Shown: positions 56,001 through 60,885, counted from the stretch's first letter. The stretch: 64,000 bases of DNA from Prostheceraeus crozeri (GCA_907163375.1 CAJQUW010009247.1:248001-312000), one strand, 5' to 3'. Notes: generated by a model not told the origin, from the letters alone. Program-made: numbers and translations.

Positions 56001-59000
56001 CGAAGATGAGACTTTCACAGAATGATGTACACCCTATGCCTACTACGAATCTGCGCACCTGACGAGTTCTAGTTAGTTCCTCTTATTGTCATACAGGATC
56101 AAAGAAAAACACATCCAATGGGACGCAGATTTTTGGTAAAAATCGATATTTTCTATGTTTTTTTCTATCAACTGAAAAATACTAAGTCTAGAGTCACAGT
56201 TTTCTGCATGATATGTCTTCGAGTCATTTTCCATCATGCGCATGTGATGCACGCGAGAATATGGCTAGACGTGGATAAAATTGCTCAGAATGTCTATGTC
56301 TGCCGACAGTGGAAGACTTGCCAAATCTGAATGTGTTTAGCTTCATAGACGAATGTTCATGAACATGATAAGAAATGACTTGAAGACTTATCATGAGGCA
56401 ATTTGGCGCTAGACTCGGTATTTTTCAGCTGATCAGAGAAAACATAGAAAATTTCATTTTAGACAAAAACTTCGATCTGCGTCGCATTGGATTAATATGT
56501 ATTTTTCTTTGATCTTGTCTGACAAGAAGAGGAACCAACTAGAACTCGGCAAGCGTGCAGATTCGTAGTAGGCATAGAGTTCCCATCATCCTGTGAAAGT
56601 CTCAATTTCGGCCTCGTTCCCTGCAGAAAGTCGTTGTGGCTGCTGAACTAGTTCTTGAAAATCATAGCCTAAACATATCAGGGATGTGGAGTCGGAGTCC
56701 TATCAAATGATAGGACTCCGGACTCCGGCCTATAACTAGACCCGAGTTATAGCACAAACAAACTATTGATTCTCGTGCATAGCTGTCACTGTCTTGATGT
56801 CAACTTTCTCCGTTAAGCAAAAGTACAGAGACACTGCTGCATGCAAAGCTTGTAACAGTTGAGGGAATGGACCGTGATAGTAAAAAAGGATTATCTTTTC
56901 ACTCGGTGATTTAATAGAGAAGACAAGCCTTCCTAGCCTCGATCACACTTACGGCCCAAAAGTCACATCAGAGACAAAAATGAAATACTATAGTTTGTTT
57001 GAGAACATTACCTCTAACCCTCACGTTAAACGTGTATGATGGCTTCTCTAAAGCGCATATTAAAATCAAAAGTGTACTCATATCTTTTGGAGAAGGATGG
57101 GGGATTTTCCTGCCTGGTAGAGACTGGAGAAAAACCGTGTGAAGCACACATCAACAAGATGGGAGGAGCCAAGTCGTATGCATCCAGCTTAAAGCGACAT
57201 TTGATAAACTATTATCGAAAATGATTGATAATTGATATAGCAATGATCACTAAAGATAGGTTCAGGTAAGCCTATAATGATCTATGATGTAGGTTACCAG
57301 TTTATTTTTTAAAAAAAACTTGGCTTTGTATACTTGCCACTCGGAGTCGGAGTCCTATCAAAATGATAGGACTCCGCATCCCTGCTACATATGATAGTGA
57401 TCTTGATCATCAACAACAGCTATGCGGCTTACTAGTCCGACCGCCAGCCCAAGATGTTGCAGGGAACGAGACTTTCACAGAATGATGCACCTCTTGTGTC
57501 TACTACGAATCTGTGCGTCTGCAAAAGTCAGACAGCATTAAAGGAAACACATGCAAAACCAATGAGAAGCAGATTGAAGTCCTCGTTCAAATGTCATTTG
57601 AGAAGTATCTTTTCTGATATAGTGGAAAGTACTTTTCTAGAGCTATAACTTTTGGCATGGAATGTCTTCACGACGTTAACTTTAGGCCTGTATTCACGAA
57701 CTATGAAACTAACCACATTTAAATTTGAAATGTACAATTGGCACATTAAGTTATTTTGTGCCAGTATTTAGTAAATAGATGAATTCCCGGAAGAAAACTG
57801 CGATAAATAGAAAGTTTCAATGAAATATCGAGATATAGGACTTGTCACACAGACTAAAAGAATCACAGTCACTTGCAGTGAAAGTGAAATTTTGTAATTG
57901 AAATTCTAAATGACTGATTGCGATTCTCTTCGCATTATGAGAGATCTTTAGGTCATCAGAAGCAAGTTGCAATGAAGCTAGCCGTGTCAATATTGCCGAA
58001 GTAAGATGCTGGCAGTGAAAGCCATAGACCCCGGGCACCCCAAACAAATTCCTGCAGATTTTTGAAATATTACTTTTCACAGATTATTACATCTTGTAAT
58101 TCCGCTGTGAATCCCTTCAGTCACTGATATTTACGGTGCACGGTGGTTAAATTTAGTGGCAGGCTGCCTATCAGTGGGAGAAGAGATTGATCAGATTGAT
58201 TTGTAGATGGAACACAACTCAAGCCTTCGTACATGAAATATGGTTCCAAGTTAGTCTGGAAAGATGTACTATGAACTTCAAAGTACATTCAAATGACTAT
58301 AAAGAACAAGGTCGACTTGCAGATACTTTCAGATTTCAAATATTCATGAAAATAAACAAAATTTGCTACTTTAGTGTGTCATCATTACTAAAAAATTAAA
58401 TAAGTAGTATTTGCATAATATTTGAATTTAGAATAATGTATTCATGTGTATGGTACAATAGATGATTGTGATTTGATTCATATTCATAAAATTGTGAACT
58501 CATATTGAAAGTTGATGTGTTTATTAAAAGTTATCATGCAATCATCTTGGAAAAGGTGACAAAATTTAGACCTTGAGAAAAGTACTTTCAAAATGGGACA
58601 TCGATTTTGCCTTTCACTAGACCAAACGATTTTTGATGAAAAGTTATAAAAACGCCAAAACTAAAAGTCACAATATCCGTAGTCAAATGCCTAAGCTTTC
58701 GAAAATGCGGCAGACTTAAATGTTTCTGTATTTTGTACTGCTATTTGAATATTTTGTTCGTCTTGTATCATGTTGGATATGCATATATGAACAACGGAGA
58801 CAGAGTTGAAATGACGCTTTGTATTCTGACCTGAGAGACAAAATATACATCAAAAATGGGAAAGAAACGTCATCCTCAATGCAGCTCTCGCGGGTAACAA
58901 CCCGTCATGGCGTCTTCAAAAGAGGTCTGTTACACTGCGTGTTGCTGAATATTACGAACATGCTGATTTTAAAAATGAATGATTTATTTCTGACTTTTGT

Positions 59001-60173
59001 CAACCGTCTGCACAGTCTTGATTCAAAATTTAGGCTTTTGTATTATGAGCTGATCTTTACGGTTTAAATAAGGATTTAAAGATAATCGAAATGCACAAAA
59101 GATTGTTGTCAAGTGGCATAAAGTTGACTGAGTTTAGAAGTTAGGTACTTATCATAAGGTCATTTTGAAAAATTCATGCAAGTGAATAAGAACATATAAT
59201 CAGAACTTTTAAATTCAACTTTTGGCTTTGTACATCGCTCACTGTTTAAGCCAAATAACAAACTGACAACTTTGAGGATTTGCAACTGTACATTTCGGGC
59301 ATTCTGATTTCGAGTAGTTTTTCTCAATGTTTTATACTTTTTACTAAAACTTTAATCTTTTATTAGACACAAGAACTTAGTCAAGACCAGTGTGCTACGT
59401 GATCTTTTCTTACCTTTCTTTGCTTCACAATGTGGCCGCAAAGTGCATGTGCAAGTTGGATCACGATATTTGCTGATACACAAACATTGTTTAGAACATG
59501 GATTCCGCTTTAAACAAATCTCTGGACGAGAAATATCAACAGCTTTCAAAGCAATCAATGGCAGATGTTGCGTTTGCTTGCAGTCGCAATCCTTGTGACC
59601 GATCACATTGCGTAATACACCCTCAAACGTCGGCCTCAAACCTCGTCCTTTATTGACAGATTTTTCTTCCCAACGTCGTTGCCATGGTAATAGAGCAGAC
59701 AGAGGAGGTAGACCGATGTAGACACGTGCTTTTTCAATATCACGTGACGTAACAAGTACCGATCTATTCAACACAGTTGAATCTTGACGCCCATCTACAT
59801 TCACTCGCAGTCTATTGAGCTTCATGCTCATCTTCAGGGAGTGAAATTCACGGTTTTTAACCAGGGCGAGCCTCATCACCTTTTTCGAGTTTTTCAACTC
59901 TCCTTGATGTAAAGTGACGGTGAAGTTGATGCTCCTTTGGTTCCCATTCACCACAAGGGTGGCTGATGGAAAGTATGCGGTCAAGAGGACATAGTTCGCT
60001 TTAGCCAGAGCAAACTCAAGCCCGAGGGAGAACTCCCGTCCACAGAGGCTCTCCGAAGGCAACTGAGCAAATGATTTGGAGTTATAGAAGTGATATCCAT
60101 CCTTGATCTTCTTTGAAGAAATCACTGAGCAAAATAGGCTCAAATAGAGAATGATGACGAAGTTTCGCGTCAT
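6181..60173 (-). CDS. Laminin-G / neurexin-superfamily secreted protein, axotactin-like (9 coding exons, spliced)
   Basis: Spliced minus-strand gene: join of 59414-60173, 45060-45709, 40098-40976, 37843-37956, 29210-29365, 23930-24061, 7966-8159, 7350-7561 and 6181-6355. All eight introns are GT-AG, the phases match at each junction (1,0,0,0,0,0,2,1), and the joined frame of about 1,090 codons has no stop. Layout by residue: signal peptide about 1-20; LamG-like sheet about 25-195; Cys-rich EGF-like about 197-253; jellyroll domain about 275-455; second jellyroll about 500-640; LamG about 680-860; linker with Pro-rich KPIPQPQ near 890; LamG about 920-1085. Family knowledge: such proteins are extracellular and bind other surface proteins; Drosophila axotactin is glial and acts on axons. 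Inferred role: cell-surface or matrix protein, perhaps neural. The 3' end may lie outside the window. The name axotactin-like rests on domain style only. Confidence 0.75.
6356..7349 (-). other. Intron 8 (994 bp)
   Basis: Intron between exons 8 and 9, beginning GTAAGA and ending TTTCAG on the minus strand. AT-rich, with no repeat or RNA gene that I can identify. Confidence 0.7.
7350..7561 (-). CDS. Exon 8: middle of second canonical LamG
   Basis: Residues 962-1032 plus one base, 212 bp. The acceptor is CAATACATTTTCAG; the donor is CTACCGG then GTAAGA. It encodes GPGDEGHEDFACVEIFDG, then LYFVYNHQKR and VDDGRPHTVYFKIAKTG with MFDGRSVRLPG. F-x-C-x-E-x-x-D-G-x-L-x-F-x-Y and D-D-G-x-x-H-T-V are clear LamG signatures. 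It joins exon 7 with the single missing base and exon 9 with two, so the frame is continuous. Confidence 0.88.
7562..7965 (-). other. Intron 7 (404 bp)
   Basis: The shortest intron, GTAAGT to TTTCAG on the minus strand. No mobile element seen, in contrast to all the long introns. Confidence 0.75.
7966..8159 (-). CDS. Exon 7: start of second canonical LamG
   Basis: Residues 898-961 plus two bases, 194 bp, phase 0 in and phase 2 out. The acceptor is GATTTACTTTTCCACAG; the donor is TACAC then GTAAGT. It encodes a linker (VVITTRPGQASYGETMND) and then the LamG entry: IRLPTWQFPNYKSMEIQFVTYNPRGLIFYT. The F-x-T-x-x-P-x-G-L-I-F-Y match is typical of the second LamG strand pair. A TAA immediately after the donor would end the frame if it were not spliced. 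Confidence 0.85.
8697..8769 (+). tRNA. tRNA-Tyr-like unit 1 (anticodon ATA), imperfect acceptor
   Basis: The D arm GCTCAGTTGGTAGAGC, anticodon stem TTGGC/GCCAG with loop CTATAAT, variable AGGTC and T arm GGTGG-TTCAAAT-CCACC are all in standard spacing, giving a 73-base body and anticodon ATA. The first nine bases TCGTCGATA resemble metazoan tRNA-Tyr. The acceptor stem pairs only in its middle four positions (TCGTCGA with AAGACGC), so it may be a pseudogene or a SINE head. A TTTT run nine bases past the end would serve as a Pol III terminator. Confidence 0.45.
8984..9056 (+). tRNA. tRNA-Tyr-like unit 2 (anticodon AGA), duplicated copy
   Basis: Second copy, 287 bp after the first, in the same orientation. 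D arm, T arm and acceptor bases are identical to unit 1. The anticodon region has changed: stem TTGAC/GCCAG has one A-C mismatch and the loop is TTAGAAT, giving AGA instead of ATA. TTTTT follows nine bases past the end. The flanks are duplicated too (from ACGGTTAATGC at 8609 and 8896), so this is a segmental copy, not an independent retroposition. Decay of the anticodon stem suggests loss of function. Confidence 0.4.
10336..10482 (+). mobile_element. tRNA-derived SINE-like sequence
   Basis: AGTGTAGCCTAGTGAAGAAGG resembles an A box. GGCTCGATTCC, about 45 bp on, resembles a B box. A body ending in TTGACTAAATAGTTATCACTC follows. The spacing and both boxes fit a Pol III promoter of tRNA type, but no flanking duplication or A-rich tail is evident. 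Confidence 0.45.
11365..11565. repeat. AT-rich segment with repeated TTCTGGAAAACCAAA-like motif
   Basis: A motif built from TTTTCTGGAAAACCAAA recurs about four times in both orientations between 11445 and 11565, preceded by the ACACTCTAAAAAA string common at transposon ends. Likely a decayed non-autonomous element; its ends are not resolved. Confidence 0.35.
11691..11926. mobile_element. Short hAT-like element with TTAACCGG ends
   Basis: The left end is CACGGCTGGGATCGGTTAA; the right end read inward is CAAGGTTGGTGCCAGTTAA. Both start with CA-GG-TGG and reach GTTAA after the same spacing. Flanking octamers ACCAAGCT and ATCGAGCC agree at five of eight positions, which is weak. AACCGGTTA recurs inside. 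A small decayed hAT derivative is my best guess. Confidence 0.4.
12002..12701 (+). mobile_element. hAT element with BED-finger-like exon (family H1, copy A)
   Basis: The ends are CAGGGATGCGGAGTTGGAGT and (inward from the right) CATGGATGCGAAAATCTATC; the family is CAGGGATG...CATCCCTG. Flanks CTTCCAAC and CTTCCTTA keep five of eight bases of a target duplication. Inside, on the plus strand, is the same segment that in copy C (56679) reads as a BED-type finger exon (CLVETGEKPC, then a SSLKRHL-like helix, here with substitutions). No transposase core is present. Confidence 0.8.
13206..13916. mobile_element. Long-TIR MITE (family M1, copy b) interrupted by a SINE-like insertion
   Basis: The left arm starts TAGTCCAGTCGCCAGAACGA; the right arm ends CGGTTGCTCGAACATA. 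Both arms carry the M1 blocks (GAGTTTCTGCAGG, ATGAGACTTTCA, CTGCGCGTCTGCAGAG, and in reverse GAGGAACCGGGTAGAACT). The left arm is split between CCTAC (13285) and AAATCTGCGCG (13449). The right arm is intact. Confidence 0.75.
13286..13448 (+). mobile_element. SINE-like insertion inside M1 copy b
   Basis: This block is absent from the other M1 copies at the same place. It starts with TGGCCTTGTGCTAGAGTG and has GGGGTTCAAATCTAGG, matching Pol III A-box and B-box positions of tRNA-derived SINEs. No A-rich tail or clear target duplication is seen, so its class is inferred. Confidence 0.45.
15533..16468. mobile_element. TA-flanked non-autonomous DNA transposon, Tc1/mariner/pogo-like
   Basis: The ends GGGCAAAATCGGGTATTATC and (inward from the right) GGGTAAAGTCGGGTAATATC are inverted copies, each next to TA (15531-15532 and 16469-16470). 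A TA target duplication is the mark of the Tc1/mariner superfamily. A motif of the form GTCGGGTA(AT)ATCGACA recurs inside in both orientations (about 15718, 16077, 16100, 16264). An 80-residue plus-strand frame at 16089-16361 is not recognisable as transposase. Confidence 0.75.
17439..18400 (+). mobile_element. tRNA-derived SINE (family S1), split by a hAT element
   Basis: The 3' part has the Pol III signals TGGCCTTGTGGCTATAGCGC (A-box-like) and GGTTCGAACC (B box). The 5' part (17439-17538: CGGATGCGG, GCAGAATGCCATCCGCCCTC) matches the reverse complement of the uninterrupted copy at 35780-36043. The two pieces meet exactly at the edges of the hAT element at 17542-18264. Confidence 0.6.
17542..18264. 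mobile_element. Non-autonomous hAT element inside an S1 SINE
   Basis: The left end is CAGGCTTGCCGTTGGGACGG; the right end read inward is CAGGGTTGCCGGTGGAAGTG, typical hAT termini and the same family as 3932-4717. The flanks GTTGTAGC and (two bases out) CTTAAAGC each match six of eight bases of the empty-site octamer GTTAGAGC in the sister SINE at 35780-36043, so a decayed target duplication is likely. Confidence 0.7.
18669..18745. repeat. Short dispersed repeat, copy 1 (pair with 47357-47430)
   Basis: The blocks CGGCTGAAATTGCCATCAAC and TAGTCTCACAGACTTAAACA match 47370-47430 with similar spacing at roughly 80 percent identity. Class unknown. Confidence 0.5.
20117..20582 (+). repeat. 465-bp dispersed repeat R1, copy 1
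   Basis: It begins CCACAGAATTAGACAGGTCG and ends AAGTTCCTGCATGTGTCATCG. It matches 33489-33961 in the same orientation along its whole length with about one difference in ten. A partial plus-strand frame reads KLCEVSVSAISRITHQRDTD then FYREVCERYLSAG before a stop. No TIR, tRNA head or A tail is seen. It may derive from a larger element; family not recognised. Confidence 0.8.
22850..23526. mobile_element. Foldback element F1 with ~160-bp inverted arms
   Basis: The left arm (22850-23010) and right arm (23366-23526) are reverse complements across blocks such as AGGGACATCTATGATTRATA, GAGCATGTACTGGACTGGAG and GGATAAAACC, with small indels. The spacer is about 355 bp. No coding capacity. Typical of a MITE or foldback transposon. 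A CTAGGAGTCCATGG motif recurs just outside (23573 and 23655). Confidence 0.75.
23930..24061 (-). CDS. Exon 6: last LamG strand and Pro-rich linker
   Basis: Residues 854-897, 132 bp, phase 0 at both ends. The acceptor is TATCTTCTTACAG, the donor CCCCAG then GTAACA. It encodes AKLRGDRNPTLKLVTDINKF and a charged, Pro-rich tail with VVVFKERPKPIPQPQ. It likely finishes the first canonical LamG and makes the flexible link to the next one. The donor is weaker than the others (GTAACA). The next accepted exon lies 15.8 kb downstream; an unseen phase-0 exon in between cannot be ruled out. Confidence 0.78.
24997..25517. mobile_element. Foldback/MITE element F2 with ~80-bp inverted ends
   Basis: The left end CTGAATATGTGGAGAGGAGG and the right end are near-perfect inverted copies through AGGATAGCTTTTTTGGTGGT to GAGTGCGATGC. 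The arms are about 80 bp (24997-25076 and 25438-25517). The T-rich centre has no open frame. AAGCAGCGTTT lies about 35 bp outside the left end and directly outside the right end. Confidence 0.75.
26797..27300. repeat. Paired AT-rich direct repeats around ~330 bp
   Basis: About 85 bp at 26797-26885 and 27206-27300 share CAAAAATT...TCAATT...AATTGGCATTYGTGAGC...AACAAT in direct orientation. They could be the two ends of one element or separate copies of one repeat. Confidence 0.45.
29210..29365 (-). CDS. Exon 5: end of first canonical LamG
   Basis: Residues 802-853, 156 bp, phase 0 at both ends. The acceptor is CTGCCATCTTTCAG; the donor is TACATT then GTGAGT. It encodes LTLVIDNNRNRDQMEQVAHG, then VYLGGIPNPGSLNTQNFQGRVYI. 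The L-T-V-D strand and the L-G-G-I-P ... F-Q-G ending are standard LamG C-terminal features. The Cys usually found after the last F-x-G (as in F-V-G-C-I) is replaced by Arg here, so the domain may lack the normal terminal disulfide. Confidence 0.85.
31343..32166. repeat. GA-rich simple-repeat array, 12-bp GAGAGAGAGGGA core
   Basis: Two purine-only blocks (31343-31554 and 31657-32166). The second is built mostly on a 12-bp GAGAGAGAGGGA unit with GA-only and GAGGGAGA variants. A roughly 100-bp non-repeat segment with CCCGGGTTTCGAGG splits them. Long open frames of SLSP or EREG type on both strands come only from the stop-free repeat and are not genes. Confidence 0.95.
33489..33961 (+). repeat. 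465-bp dispersed repeat R1, copy 2
   Basis: Collinear with 20117-20582: CACAGAATTAGACAGGTCG at the start, CGCCGGCTAACTTT in the middle, AAGTTCCTGCATGTGCTATCG at the end. It carries an extra TACATG near 33585. Same orientation as copy 1. Confidence 0.8.
35780..36043 (-). mobile_element. tRNA-derived SINE (family S1), uninterrupted copy inside the mariner element
   Basis: On the minus strand it reads GGTCCGGTGGTCTTGTGGTT (A-box region), then CGCTGGTTCAAACC (B box), then a tail with TCGTGGTGGTTGCATCTGTT and GATTTGATAAATTTATCAA. GTTC(A/T)GACAAGTAAC(C/T)TGGC occurs at both edges (35751 and 36046), and a partial tail copy continues to about 36135. It interrupts the mariner element, so it arrived later. 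Confidence 0.6.
36240..37140 (-). pseudogene. Mariner-like transposase remnant
   Basis: In order on the minus strand: a helix-turn-helix part with FRSTGSVQDAPRNGRTGFFRK and SIRQLSHESDIGVATAHKAV; the first catalytic motif SDEAWF (about 36765); GVWVAMRRRRIIGPFFFEET; the second motif LQQDGATAHTS (about 36500); then PRSPDLTPL with the expected third acidic residue after it replaced. Several frame changes and stops separate these blocks, so it cannot encode an active enzyme. These motifs match DD(D/E) transposases widespread in arthropods and other invertebrates. Confidence 0.85.
37843..37956 (-). CDS. Exon 4: middle of first canonical LamG
   Basis: Residues 764-801, 114 bp, phase 0 at both ends. 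The acceptor is TTACTTTCAG; the donor is AGAAGG then GTGAGT. It encodes KKFKQLHTVTEKMTITPDGY and then LHDGQRHTIDVSRDGRR. The D-G-Q-x-H-T-I-x-V-x-R-x-G motif is the classic LamG strand that follows the substrate-facing loop. It fits exactly between the end of exon 3 (DGKLVYEYRVIS) and the start of exon 5 (LTLVID). The exon is shorter than the 60-residue level, so its case rests on the splice sites and the motif. Confidence 0.85.
38455..38690. repeat. Irregular ~24-40 bp repeats of TTTTTCTGACTTTGG type
   Basis: The motif TTTTYHGAAYTTGGAT recurs at irregular spacing in this stretch, which also leaves a 95-codon frame open. The frame has a repeated FS(D/E)FG(F/Y) pattern that follows the DNA repeat, so I do not call it a gene. 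Confidence 0.4.
38873..39124. mobile_element. Near-perfect palindromic MITE with 8-bp direct repeats
   Basis: Arms at about 38883-38977 and 39032-39127 are reverse complements with only about three differences in 95 bp; the loop is about 55 bp. The identical octamer ACTGCTAG lies at 38865-38872 and 39125-39132. The high arm identity means either a recent insertion or arm conversion. Transcription through the intron would give a long hairpin RNA. Confidence 0.8.
40098..40976 (-). CDS. Exon 3: second jellyroll domain and start of first canonical LamG
   Basis: Residues 471-763; the largest exon (879 bp, 293 codons, phase 0 at both ends). The acceptor is TTTTCTCATTCAG; the donor is ATTTCG then GTAAGA. 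The first half has YVDLGASIICPENKLTKC then KGFLVRQWFLP, the same Cys-loop plus W-L-P signature as exon 2, with a later WSPNLGLEVFFN strand and a YVGAGDRG turn. A linker rich in Q, S and E (LERANEQPQSQQAVDE) leads to a LamG start: YLKFQGNYVKYNL, then LQIVFSTTNPSGLLWYA and LYLRDGKLVYEY. This is the usual LamG order (strand, F-x-T-x-x-P-x-G-L-L, then L-x-D-G-K-L-x-x-Y). Confidence 0.87.
40977..45059 (-). other. Intron 2 (4.1 kb)
   Basis: The main content is the 30-bp minisatellite (44104-44925). A possible lone hAT-type end (GGTTGCAACCGGTCGGAG, reverse strand near 41380) is seen. The rest, 41400-44000, is AT-rich with nothing named. Confidence 0.65.
44104..44925. repeat. 30-bp minisatellite, about 27 copies, with 90-bp higher-order pattern
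   Basis: The unit is TGTGCTTCCCCTGAGATTG plus a variable part CTTCCCGTATG (type A) or TTTCCCATATG (type B). From 44161 the order is B-A-A three times, then mainly A with a few mixed types. Decayed units flank both ends (44030-44103 and 44926-45000). A 30-bp stop-free unit leaves long frames open on both strands (10-residue repeats such as GSNLRGSTHT), but the array lies wholly in intron 2. Confidence 0.95.
45060..45709 (-). CDS. Exon 2: first jellyroll (LamG-like) domain
   Basis: Residues 254-470. The acceptor is CTTACTTTCAG followed by CTACC; the donor is ATGGAG then GTAAGT. The 650-bp exon enters in phase 1 and leaves in phase 0. It carries FVDLGPHYGCYGDLERC, then NGLTIRLWLRP and a long sheet with LLELAWSPERGLVIDIDG, then a YVGAS strand. 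A paired-Cys loop before a G-L-x-I-x-x-W-L-x-P strand is repeated in exon 3, so the two domains are paralogous. The C-terminal stretch is charged (REEQPRRESEKQKDP). A hypervariable 30-bp minisatellite lies 140 bases past the donor, in intron 2. Confidence 0.85.
47357..47430. repeat. Short dispersed repeat, copy 2
   Basis: Matches 18669-18745: GCGGCTGAAATGACCATCAA and TAGTCTCACTAACTTAAACA in the same order and spacing. Confidence 0.5.
49923..50710 (-). mobile_element. hAT element with BED-finger-like exon (family H1, copy B, one end lost)
   Basis: The left end is CAGGGATGCGGAGTCCTATC. The right end stops at CCTATCATTTGAT, about 23 bp short of the family terminus, so there is no target duplication to test. 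The orientation is opposite to copies A and C. The left TIR region is partly duplicated (two GATAGGACTCCGACTC blocks). The BED-like segment lies near 50075-50390 on the minus strand and has a stop. Confidence 0.78.
51502..52110. mobile_element. Non-autonomous hAT element with CAGTGGCGTAGCC ends
   Basis: The left end CAGTGGCGTAGCCAAGGGGG and the right end read inward CAGTCGCGTAGCCAGGATTC are inverted copies and match the CAGTGGCGTAGCCAGG termini known from many animal hAT families. Flanking octamers CTTATGCT and GATGAAGC do not match, so the target duplication is lost or an end has shifted. No transposase. Confidence 0.7.
54245..54535. repeat. Two imperfect direct copies of a ~120-bp AT-rich segment
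   Basis: Both copies read TTTTYATGAAATTCTRTSGACT then TTTAGATA and end in TTATTTATAGTAACAAGA-like sequence; the offset is about 170 bp. Origin unknown. Confidence 0.55.
55961..56650. mobile_element. Long-TIR MITE (family M1, copy c), uninterrupted
   Basis: The best copy for defining M1: about 690 bp with inverted arms of about 150 to 170 bp. Left landmarks are TTTCTGCAGGGAACGAGGCC, TGAGACTTTCACAG, GCCTACTACGAATCTGCGC, GATCAAAGAAAAACACAT. The same blocks occur reversed at 56500-56650. No coding capacity. Confidence 0.82.
56679..57384 (+). mobile_element. hAT element with BED-finger-like exon (family H1, copy C)
   Basis: The most complete copy: the left end is CAGGGATGTGGAGTCGGAGT, the right end read inward CAGGGATGCGGAGTCCTATC. 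Flanks AAACATAT and CTACATAT agree at six of eight positions. A plus-strand frame at 57036-57224 encodes KRILKSKVYSYLLEKDGGFS, CLVETGEKPC and SSLKRHLINYY, with the spacing and final helix of a BED zinc finger. The transposase core is missing. Confidence 0.83.
57036..57224 (+). pseudogene. BED-type zinc-finger fragment of a hAT transposase
   Basis: 62 codons inside H1 copy C. A Cys pair, a HINK segment and an SSLKRHL helix resemble the N-terminal DNA-binding BED finger of hAT transposases, though the Cys spacing (CLVETGEKPC) is not the usual C-x2-C. The catalytic core and dimerization domain are absent. All three H1 copies keep this segment. Confidence 0.55.
57433..57690. mobile_element. Long-TIR MITE (family M1, copy d), left part only
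   Basis: It begins TAGTCCGACCGCCAGCCCAA and continues GTTGCAGGGAACGAGACTTT, then CTACTACGAATCTGTGCG and TTTTGGCATGGAATGTCTTC, all M1 landmarks. No right arm is found, so the copy is truncated near 57690. It lies 48 bp after H1 copy C. Confidence 0.65.
59414..60173 (-). CDS. Exon 1: signal peptide, LamG-like domain, Cys-rich EGF-like segment
   Basis: Residues 1-253. The ATG at 60173 has G at -3 and an in-frame TGA four codons upstream (60185-60183), which fixes the start if this is the first exon. Residues 1-20 (MTRNFVIILYLSLFCSVISS) form a signal peptide: one basic residue, a hydrophobic core, and small residues before the likely cut. A beta-rich LamG-like part follows, with LLTAYFPSATLVVNG, a VNVDG strand near 125 and YIGLPPL near 154. 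The end is Cys-rich (CDC, NPC, QCLC, TCTC, HC), like a degenerate EGF module. The donor is GAAAG then GTAAGA (intron from 59413), leaving phase 1. Exon 2 supplies the two missing bases, so the join is secure. Confidence 0.82.
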
Positions 60174-60600
60174 TGCACAGATTCACTCCTCGTAGGTAGA
60201 GGTCGATCACAAGTCAAAGTCACGCCAGAGATATGCACGCGATCTTTGCAGCTGGTAGAGAGAGAGGGAGAACTGTCGCGGATTCGTTGCTCTCTGCGCC
60301 GTGTAACGTGTATGAGGTAGTTCGCTATTACAATCGCGATCTTGGGAAAATATACGCTATCAGTGGCATGAGGGATCGATCGCGATCAGTTCTTCCGTGT
60401 GGGATGGAAATGGCTGCGAGAGAAGCGTGGGTGGGAAAGGAAGATGATTTAGCAATGACGACAAAACTCCATTTTTAACAGTAGACGAGTGTAGCGGCGA
60501 TATTATGAATGGCAAACGATCGACCTCTGTGGTGTCCTCAGGTCTGAGCACGCGTGTATATCTACTCATATTTACTTAGGTTTATTGAGCTCGTATGACA
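60174..60600 (-). promoter_or_regulatory. 5' flank of the laminin-G gene (5' UTR/promoter region, unresolved)
   Basis: Sequence upstream of the start codon on the minus strand. GC content is higher here than in the introns, with several CG dinucleotides (CGCGATCGATCG-like strings around 60340-60400). I see no clear TATA box. The 5' UTR may begin here or in an upstream exon. Confidence 0.3.
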
Positions 60601-60885
60601 AGAGACCGTGAGAGCTGTATTATAATGGTTTCAGCGAATCAAATGGCGGTAGGTCAAAGGAATGACTTTCTGCAATGACAGTTTTGTCCAGCGTGCTAGC
60701 ATTATAATTACATGCTGACAGAATTGTGTCAATTACTCATGAAATGTTATTGATTGCGATTACAAATTACTCCGGTTTTCTTCAATTACATTTTAATTAC
60801 TTTGTAATTACTTTATGTTATTGCCGACATTCCACTATTTGTTTCCCAACACTTTTTTCCAGGCGTACATGCAAAGGTTAATTAC
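60601..60885. other. Sequence with AATTAC motifs upstream of the gene
   Basis: From about 60740 to 60830 it is dominated by repeats of CAATTAC / GTAATTAC. The same motif class recurs at 62010-62160, so the two may be the ends of one older element. Confidence 0.4.

Larger units (their letters stand above)
45710..59413 (-). other. Intron 1 (13.7 kb)
   Basis: It contains H1 hAT copies B (49923-50710) and C (56679-57384), a hAT element (51502-52110), M1 copies c (55961-56650) and d (57433-57690), a dispersed repeat (47357-47430) and an imperfect tandem repeat (54245-54535). Stretches 45720-47350, 47440-49920, 52115-54240 and 57700-59410 show no gene or named element. An open frame at 55125-55457 is discussed under rejected items. 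Confidence 0.65.

Noticed and set aside
60233-60600. TATA-box candidates upstream of exon 1
   Set aside because: GATATACAC-like strings only; position and context are not convincing.
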